Translations under genes and position numbers: made by a program | Shown here: piece after piece, positions 56,235-64,000 of the stretch | Layout: each line of letters opens with the position of its first letter | Position numbering within the stretch: the stretch's first letter is position 1 | Notes under the pieces: generated by a model | What the model was told of the DNA's origin: nothing | Database searches by the model: none | Seen by the model: the letters and a program-made list of their open reading frames with translations, nothing else | NCBI GenBank assembly: GCA_028826165.1 | Contig: JAPDFW010000120.1 | Coordinates: 1 to 64,000 of the forward strand | Source: Anaeramoeba ignava | Taxonomy: Eukaryota; Metamonada; Anaeramoebidae | DNA: 64,000 nt | Reading direction: 5' to 3'

Positions 56235-58148
56235 CTTATTTTTTTTTTGAAATTAAATATTAAATATTAAATATTAAATCCAATTAAATATTCAATATTA
56301 AATATTAAATCCAAATTAAATATTAAATATTAAATAATAAATATTAAATATTAAATCCAAATTAAATATTAAATCCAATTAAATATTCAATCCAATTAAA
56401 TATTCAATCCAAATTAAATAATAAATATTCAATCCAAATCAAATATTAAATAATAAATATTAAATCCTATTAAATATTAAATATTAAATATTAAATCCAA
56501 ATTAAATATTAAATAATAAATATTAAATCCAAATTAAATATTAAATATTAAATATTAAATATTAAATATTAAATATTAAATAATAAATATTAAATCCAAA
56601 TTAAATATTAAATCCAAATTAAATATTAAATATTAAATATTAAATATTAAAAATAAATAAAATTAAATAAATAAATCCAAATTAAATATTAAATCCAAAT
56701 TAAATATTAAATATTAAATATTAAATATTAAATATTAAATATTAAATATTAAATATTAAATCCAAATTAAATATTAAATCCAAATTAAATATTAAATCCA
56801 AATTAAATATTAAATATTAAATATTAAATCCAAATTAAATAATAAATATTAAATATTAAATCCAAATTAAATATTAAATCAAATAATAAATATTAAATAT
56901 TAAATATTAAATAATAAATAATAAATATTCAATCCAAATTAAATATTAAATATTAAATATTAAATAATAATTAAATATTAAATATTAAATATTAAATATT
57001 AAATATTAAATATTAAATATTAAATATTAAATATTAAATATTAAATATTAAATATTAATTAAATATTAAACTAAATTAAATATTAAATCCAAATTAAAAT
57101 AATAAATATTAAATCCAAATTAAATATTAAATATTAAATCCAAATTAAATATTAAATATTAAATCCAAATTAAATATTAAAATTAAATATTAAATATTAA
57201 ATAATAAATTAAATATTAAATCCCAATTAAATATTAAATTAAAATTAAATATTCAAAAATTAAATATTAAACCAAATAAAATTAAATAATCCAAATATTA
57301 AAATTAAAATTAAAATTAAATATTAAATCCAAATTAAAATTAAAAAATAAAAAAAAATTAAATATTAAAAAATTAAATATTAAAATTAAATTAAAATTAA
57401 ACTTAAAATTAAAAATTAAAATTAAATATTAAATATTAAAAATATTAATTATTAAATATTAAATATTAAATATTAAATATTAAATATTAAATATTAAATC
57501 CAAATTAAATATTAAATCCAAATTAAATATTAAATATTAAATCCAAATTAAATATTAAATAATAAATATTAAACCAAATTAAATATTAAATATTAAATCC
57601 AAATTAAATATTAAATCCAAATTAAATATTGGAATTAAATAATAAATATTAAATCCAAATCAAATATCAAAATATTAAATAAATATTTATTAAATATTAA
57701 ATATTAAATATTAAATATTAAATATTAAATATTGAATATTAAATATTAAATATTAAATCCAAATTAAATAATAAATATTAAATCCATATTAAATAATAAA
57801 TATTAAATATTAAATATTAAATCCAAATTAAATATTAAATATTAAATAATAAATCCAAAAAATAAATATTAAATCCAAATTAAATATTAAATATTAAATA
57901 TTAAATATTAAATATTAAATCCAAATTAAATATTAAATATTAAATCCAAATTAAATATTAAATATTAAATATTAAATCCAAATTAAATATTAAATCAAAT
58001 AATAAATATTAAATCCAAATTAAATATTAAATAATAAATCCAAATTAAATATTAAATATTAAATATTAAATATTAAATCCAAATTAAATATTAAATATTA
58101 AATCCAAATTAAATATTAAATCCAAATTAAATATTAAATATTAATTAT
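56235..58148. repeat. 1.9-kb (AAATATT)n / (AAATCCAAATT) tract
   Basis: A block of seven-base AAATATT units with AAATCCAAATTAAATATT interruptions and AAATAATAAATATT variants, with nothing else recognisable. It lies between the 5' ends of USP (-) and RasGEF (+). Unlike the other tracts its main period is 7, so it cannot stay in a coding frame. Confidence 0.93.
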
Positions 58149-58246
58149 TAATTATTCTTGTTTTTGGAAATTTTCATTTTTCATTTTTCATTTTTCAATT
58201 TTTTATTTTTCATTTTTCAATTTTTATTTTTTTATTTTTCATTTTA

Positions 58247-61200
58247 ATGGCTACTCCACAAAAATATAAATTACCACCATTACCTTCTACTTTACCTAAA
58301 CCACCACCATTACCATCTACTTTACCTAAACCACCAAGATTACAGAAATCACAATCAACACAAATACCAACACAAACTCAAAATATAAATCAAAATCAAA
58401 ATCAAATAACAAATTCAATAGAAAAACCAATAGAAAAACCAAAAAAAGAAACTGAATTACCAAAAAAAAAAGAAATTGATTTTGAAAAACATCCAAGAAA
58501 AAGTAAAGAAACAAAAAAGCAAAAAATTATAATTAAAATTAAAATTAAAATTCAAAATTAAAATTTAAAATTAAAATTAAAATTATAATTAAAATTGAAA
58601 TTAAAATTAAAATTAAAATTAAAATTAAAATTAAAACTTAAAATCAAAATTATAATTAAAATAAAAATTAAAATTAAACTTAAAATTAAAATTCAAAATT
58701 AAAATTATAATTAAAATTATAATTAAAATTCAAAATTAAAATTAAAAATTAAAATTAAAATTAAAATTAAAAATTAAAATTAAAATTAAAATTAAAATTA
58801 AAATTAAAATTAAAATTAAAATTAAAATTAAAATTAAAATTAAAATTAAAATTATAATTAAAATTCAAAATTAAAATTAAAAATTAAAATTAAAATTATA
58901 ATTAAAATTAAAATTAAAATCAAAATTAAAATTAAAATTATAATTAAAATTGAAATTAAAATTAAATTCAAAATTAAAATTTAAATTCAAAATTAAAATT
59001 AAAATTAAAATTAAAATTATAATTAAAATTATAATTAAAATTAAAATTAAAATTATAATCAAAATTTAAATTTAAACTTCAATCCTTTATAAAGTTTTAT
59101 ATCAAGATCCTTCAATAGATAGAAGTAAATGGCATTTAAAATTAATTGAAAAACATCCCGAAATTCAAGATTTACGAGAAAGATTAATTCCAATAGAAAG
59201 AACTCAATCGTAAAAATTTAATATTAAAAAAAATATTCAAAATTTATTTAAAAAAAAAATTTAATTGTTTATTTATAATTAGTTTTGGTGAAATTTATAA
59301 CTTTGGAACTCATGATGTTAAAGAGAATCTTTCTGATGATATGATTCTTCAAGTTATTATGCAACATTTAGGGTGTTTAGGTTATAAAAAAACAAGATCA
59401 ATTTTGGAAGAAGAAAGCAAAATTAAATGTAATTTTTTTAATAAAAAAAATCAATTTAATTATTTAAAACTTTTCTTCCAAATTTAAAACTTTTTAGATC
59501 AAGAAAATCATTTTAAAGAAAGCAGACTAAGAGGTTTATTAAGAATTAGTTTGAAAGAAATTGAAAAAATTTATGATATTGTAATGGAATCTTCAGATTC
59601 AAAAGAAGAAGATCCTCGAAATGAATTACTTGAACAATTAATTAAATTAGGGTAAAAAATATTAAAATTCATTTATAAAATTAAAATTCATTTATAAAAT
59701 TAAAATTAAAATTCATTTATAAAATTAAAATTAAAATTCATTTATAAAATTAAAATTAAAATTCATTTATAAAATTAAAATTATAAATTAAAATTAAAAT
59801 TAAAATTAAAAATTTAAATTCATTTATAAAAATATAAATTAAAATTAAAATTCATTTATAAATTAAAAATTAAGTTATGAAGATGAAGATGAAAATGAAA
59901 TTGTAAATGATGTTTTTATTTGGGATGAACCTCCAGATTCAGAAAGTAATATAATTTATGCTGATGAATCTGATAAATCTTTAGGAGAAAAAGGTAAATT
60001 TCAAGAAAAATCAACAAAATAACAAAATTTTCAAAAAGAAAAACAAATTAAAAATTTATATTATATTTATTAAAATTGATTTTTTTATCAGAAATCAAAG
60101 CTGCAACTTTAAATAAATTAATAGAAAAATTAACTCATGATGGATCAGGAATTAAAATTGATAGTTTTTTAATGACATTTCAATCATTTACAACAAAAGA
60201 AAAATTACTTCAAAAACTTATTCATCGGTATTTATTATTTTATAAATTAAAATTAAAATATAAATCAAAATTAAAATTAAAATTAAAATCAAAATTAAAA
60301 TTAAAATTAAAATCAAAATTAAAATCAAAATCAAAATTAAAATTAAAATTAAAATTAAAATCAAAATTAAAATCAAAATTAAAATTAAAATTAAAATTAA
60401 AATCAAAATCAAAATTAAAATCAAAATTAAAATCAAAATCAAAATTCAAAATTAAAATCAAAATTAAAATCAAAATTAAAATTAAAATTAAAATTAAAAT
60501 TAAAATTAAAATTAAAATTAATTAAAAAATTAAAATCAAAATTTAAAATCAAAATCAAAATTAAAATTAAAATCAAAATTAAAATATAAATTAAAATCAA
60601 AATTAAAATCAAAATTAAAATTAAAATCAAAATTAAAATCAAAATTTATAAATTTAAAAGTTATCATGTTCCAAAATCAAAAGAACTTAGTGAAGAAGAA
60701 TATCAAAAAAAGAAAAAATCAATTCAACTTAAAGTTATAAATGTTCTTCTTAAATGGGTTGATAATTATTTTTCCGAATTTTCAAAGCAATTAATACAAC
60801 AATTTCAAGAATTTATTGAAAATACATTAATTGAAGATAATAAAACTCTTGCAGATAAATTAAAAAATGCTATTTATAAGAAACAAAAAGGATTAGACGC
60901 AAAGAAAACCGTTTTTGAATCTCCAAATATTCCTGATCCAATTGTTCCTAAAAATATTTTTAGTCCAAATCTTTCTATATTTCATGTTCATGAAGAGGAA
61001 ATTGCTCGTCAAATGACTTTAATTGAATTTAAACTTTATTCAAAAATTCAGGTTTAAATTAAAATTCATTTTGAAAATTAAAATTCATTTTGAAAATTAA
61101 AATTCATTTTGAAAATTAAAATTCATTTTGAAATTAAAATTAAAATTAAAATTAAATTTAAAATTGAAATTTTAAATTAAAAAATTAAAATTAAAATCAA

Positions 61201-62636
61201 AATTAAAATTAAAATTAAAATTAAAATTAAATTTAAAATTCATTTTGAAAATTAAAATCTTCAAAATTAAAATTCATTTTGAAAATTAAAATTCATTTTG
61301 AAATTAAAATTTAAATTAAAATTAAAATTAAATTTAAAATTCATTTTGAAAATTAAAATTAAAATTAAAATTAAAATTAAAATTAAAATTAAAATTCATT
61401 TTAAAATTAAAATTAAAATTAAAATTAAATTTAAAATTAAAATTCATTTTGAAAATTGAAATTCATTTTGAAATTAAAATTAAAATTATAATTAAAATTA
61501 AAATTAAAATTAAAATTCATTTTGAAAATTAAATCAAAATCAAAATTAAAATTAAAATTAAAATTCATTTTGAAAATTGAAATTCATTTTGAAAATTGAA
61601 ATTCATTTTGAAAATTAAAATTAAAATTAAAATTAAAATTAAAATTAAAATTAAAATTAAAATTAAAATTAAAATTCAAAAATTAAATTTAAAATGAAAA
61701 TTAAAATTAAAATTAAAATTAAAATTAAAATTAAAAATTAAAATTAAAATTAAAATTAAAATTAAAATTAAAATTAAAATTAAAATTAAAATTAAAATTA
61801 AAATTAAAATTAAAATTCATTTTTAAAATTAAAATTAAAATTAAAATTAAAATTCAAATTAAAATTCATTTTGAAAATTAAAATTAAAACCAAAATTAAA
61901 ATTCATTTTTAAAATTAAAATTAAAATTAAAATTAAAATTAAAATTCATTTTGAAAATTCATTTTGAATATTAAAAAAGCCAACAGAACTCTTAAACCAA
62001 GCATGGAGTAAAGCAAAATACAAACATCGAGCACCAAATGTGTTATCATTCATTCAACGATTCAACGACACATCTGGATGGGTAGCAACAACAATTACCA
62101 AAAGCGATCGATTACAACATCGAGTTCACACAATCGAAAAATTTATAAAAATAGCAGAACATTTAAGAGCATTAAATAACTTCAACGGATTGACATCAGT
62201 ATTAGCAGGTTTAAATAACGCAGCAGTTTATCGATTAAAGCATTCATGGAGTTCAATAAAATTAAATTATCAACAAACACTTGAATCACTTAAAAATCAA
62301 ATGGATTCAAGTGGAGCTTATAAAACATACAGAGAATTACTTAAAAATGTTAATCCGCCTTGTATTCCTTATCTCGGCATTTATTTGACTGATCTTACAT
62401 TCATAGAAGATGGCGTTCCTGATTTTATCGGGAATCTAATTAATTATACTAAAAGATCCCAAATTAGCAAAGTTATCTTAAATATTCAACAATATCAACA
62501 AAAATCTTATGAATTTCAATATGTTCATCAAATCTCCCAATTGCTCTTGAAAATTCGCAATTTGGATGATTCAGAATTATATAATAAATCTTTGGAAATT
62601 GAACCTCGTAATCGTGATATTTCTGAAATTAAATAA
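58247..62636 (+). CDS. Ras guanine-nucleotide exchange factor with LisH and RasGEF-N modules
   Basis: Eight exons, 58247-58502, 59095-59209, 59283-59428, 59498-59651, 59875-59993, 60092-60227, 60661-61051 and 61980-62636, join in frame to 657 residues. A proline-rich start (LPPLPSTLPKPPPLPSTLPK) is followed by a LisH motif (DMILQVIMQHLGCLGYKKTR, SILEEES), a RasGEF-N domain (LNKLIEKLTHDGSG, FQSFTTKEKLLQKLI) and the CDC25 domain (ARQMTLIEFKLYSKIQ, NVLSFIQRFNDTSGWVATTI, KFIKIAEHLRALNNFNGL, PCIPYLGIYLTDLTFIEDG). It loads Ras-type GTPases with GTP. LisH plus RasGEF is a combination known from Dictyostelium Gef proteins. Several introns are swollen by AAAATT repeats, the last one by about 900 bp. 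Confidence 0.92.
58525..59070. repeat. Repeat-filled intron 1 of RasGEF
   Basis: About 550 bp of AAAATT units with AATTATAATTAAAATT variants. Confidence 0.9.
60236..60655. repeat. Repeat-filled intron 6 of RasGEF
   Basis: About 420 bp of AAAATT and AAAATC hexamers, open in several frames on both strands; the resulting ORFs are not genes. Confidence 0.9.
61054..61974. repeat. Repeat-filled intron 7 of RasGEF
   Basis: About 920 bp of AAAATT units with at least fifteen copies of AATTCATTTTGAAAATT. It separates two parts of the CDC25 domain. The splice junction CAG/GTTTAA...AAAAAG/CCA keeps the frame. Confidence 0.9.
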
Positions 62637-63036
62637 TTTCATTTCTTTTTATTTCTTCTTATTTCTTTTTTCTTTTTTCTTTTTGATCTCAGAAAAAATT
62701 TTTTTCAATTAATTCAAATAAAATCCTCAAAAAAAAAATTTAATTTTTTTCTCAATTTAAATTTTTCATTTTTTTCATTTTTCTTTTTTAAATTAATTTA
62801 AATGATTGCTAGGTAAAAAAAAAAACAACAAAATTTAAAAGGAAAATAAACATAAAATAATTTAAAAAGCAAAAATAAATTTTTTTATATAAAAAAACAT
62901 CAATTTAATTCAAAAAAAAAAAATTATACAAAAATAATAGAAGAGCAAAAAAAAAAATTTCTAAAAAAAGTAAATTTAAAAAAAAATTTTAAATTCAAAT
63001 TATAATTATAATTATAATTATTTTATTTTCAAAAAG
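62637..63036. other. Spacer and unresolved 5' end of the PH gene
   Basis: AT-rich. An ATG at 62802 followed after eleven bases by a GTAAAA donor looks like a tiny first exon (MIA), but its phase does not match the open frame of the next exon at 63037. Confidence 0.4.
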
Positions 63037-64000
63037 GTTCTGTTTGGTTAAATTTAGATTTAAAATGGATTAGAAAAAAACTTCGGTAAAAAATTTACAA
63101 AATAAAATTTAAATTAAAAAATTTATAAAATAAAATTTCAAATAAAAAAAGAATAAGTTCTGGAATATTAAGTTATCAATATGCAAAGAAAACTCAAAAA
63201 ATCAAAATTGATCCATTAACAATATTAACAACATTTTCAAGTGAAGCTTCTAAATATTGTTGTAGAGTAATATTTGGATTACAAAATGAAAAAATTGAAT
63301 TTGGATCTGAAACACAAAAAGATTTGGATGAATGGATTCAAGCTATTCAAGAGTCTCAAATTATTGAAATAGAAAAATTATTTCCTAAAAAGAAAAATTT
63401 AAGTCGTTCACTTTCATTAGATTCTTCACAAATTGGTTCTTCTTTAGTTTTAATTAAAAATGAAACAGAAGTAATTAATTAAAAAGGAAATTATTTTGAA
63501 TTTACATGAAATTTGAAATTAATTGAAATTTATTTTGAATTTACATGAAATTTGAATTTAATTGAAAATTATTTTGAATTTACATGAAATTTGAATTTAA
63601 TTGAAATTTATTTTGAATTTACATGAAATTTGAAATTAATTGAAAATTATTTTGAATTTACATGAAATTTGAAATTTATTTTGAAATTTATTTTTGAATT
63701 AAAATTTTAAATAATTTAGCAAGATAAAATCACTTTTGAACCAAAATATATCAAATTTTCAACAACAGAACTTTTTATTTATCAAGAATTTGAAGGACAA
63801 CCTGAAGAAATTGTAAATTTAATTCGAGAAGACACAGTTATTACAAGACATCCTGATCATAATTTAGCTTTTGAAATTTCAAACGAAGATCAAAATTATT
63901 ATATTATTACTTCATCTCATGCAGAAAAAATGAAATGGGTTCAAAATTTAAATATGATAATTGAAAGATTTAAAAAAATTGAAAAAGAAAATGATGAATC
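63037..64000 (+). CDS. Tandem PH-domain protein, partial
   Basis: Exons 63037-63085, 63152-63470 and 63720 to the window end. The first PH domain reads GSVWLNLDLKWIRKKLR, SSGILSYQYAKK, YCCRVIFGLQNEKIEFGS, then the C-terminal helix TQKDLDEWIQAIQES with its conserved Trp. A linker with SRSLSLDSSQ follows. The second PH-like domain reads FSTTELFIYQEFEGQPEEIV, HNLAFEISNEDQNYYII, then a helix SHAEKMKWVQNLNMIIERF. PH domains bind phosphoinositides or small GTPases at membranes. The 5' exon is uncertain and the 3' end lies beyond base 64000. It lies about 400 bp downstream of the RasGEF gene, on the same strand, but appears to be a separate gene. Confidence 0.75.
63494..63700. repeat. 39-bp minisatellite in an intron
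   Basis: Five tandem copies begin at 63494, 63533, 63572, 63611 and 63650. Each contains TTTTGAATTTACATGAAATT followed by TGAAATTAATTGAAAATTA or a close variant. It lies in the intron between the two PH-domain exons and is unlike the hexamer tracts. Confidence 0.9.

Noticed and set aside
62802-62812. Tiny first exon (Met-Ile-Ala) of the PH gene
   Set aside because: Its GTAAAA donor leaves phase 2, while the open frame at 63037 needs phase 1; not accepted without a correction or cDNA.
1-64000. tRNA, rRNA, transposon or viral genes
   Set aside because: I searched by eye for tRNA-like GC-rich stems, TTCRA boxes, reverse transcriptase or transposase motifs and terminal inverted repeats and found none; a covariance-model scan would be needed to exclude small RNAs.

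Overview
This window is nuclear DNA of a very AT-rich, intron-containing protist. No bacterial features (Shine-Dalgarno sites, operons, IS elements) are visible. The genes are eukaryotic: ArfGAP, eIF3e, RNA polymerase III subunit RPC4, LisH-RasGEF, ubiquitin-specific protease, MYCBP, RCC1-BTB and ankyrin-BTB proteins. Introns are mostly 50-100 bp, with GTAAAT/GTAATT/GTTT donors and TTAG/AAAG acceptors. Some are inflated to 0.3-1.4 kb by hexanucleotide repeats. Expanded RCC1-BTB, Ank-BTB and RasGEF genes together with Asn/Gln-rich proteins suggest an amoeboid protist. An Anaeramoeba-like or amoebozoan source is my inference only.

Layout. 1-7.0 kb (minus strand): a DHCR24-like flavoprotein fragment, an ArfGAP, a dTMP kinase and a C2-like NQ-rich gene, most of them carrying frame breaks. 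7.1-9.9 kb: MYCBP-like (+), a CBM20-ankyrin-BTB protein (-) that needs a 9-nt microexon, and an LSm protein (+). 9.96-11.28 kb: a TTTTGA-type tract between convergent genes. 11.3-14.0 kb: an FG-GAP/FN3 membrane receptor (-). 14.3-18.0 kb: two tandem RCC1-BTB paralogues (-). 18.4-30.7 kb: a tandem array of five genes of an unrecognised family with a conserved C-terminal domain, a basic linker, and an N-terminus that is either acidic/aromatic or a long (Asn-Gln)n stretch. 31.1-36.3 kb: a small acidic ORF, RPC4 (+) and an archaeal-looking prolyl-tRNA synthetase (-). 36.6-49.0 kb: two near-identical 1.58-kaa beta-helix/FN3 receptors in tandem. The duplication carried along a fragment of the neighbouring BTB gene. 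49.3-56.1 kb: UBA-like/ankyrin/BTB (-), eIF3e (+) and USP (-). 56.2-58.15 kb: an AAATATT-type tract. 58.2-62.6 kb: LisH-RasGEF (+). 63.0-64.0 kb: a tandem-PH protein running off the window.

Two themes stand out. First, 6-bp repeats (TTTTAA, TTTTGA/TCAAAA, TATTTA, AATATC) fill introns and spacers. The TCAAAA type also enters exons, where the retained frame reads (Asn-Gln)n; a 6-bp unit changes length without breaking frame. Second, the 18.4-30.7 kb array is the best candidate for something undescribed: a lineage-specific, possibly nuclear protein family that evolves by tandem duplication of symmetric phase-1 exons and of two-gene units. Many frame breaks sit in A/T homopolymers, so read-level evidence is needed to separate real pseudogenes from consensus errors.
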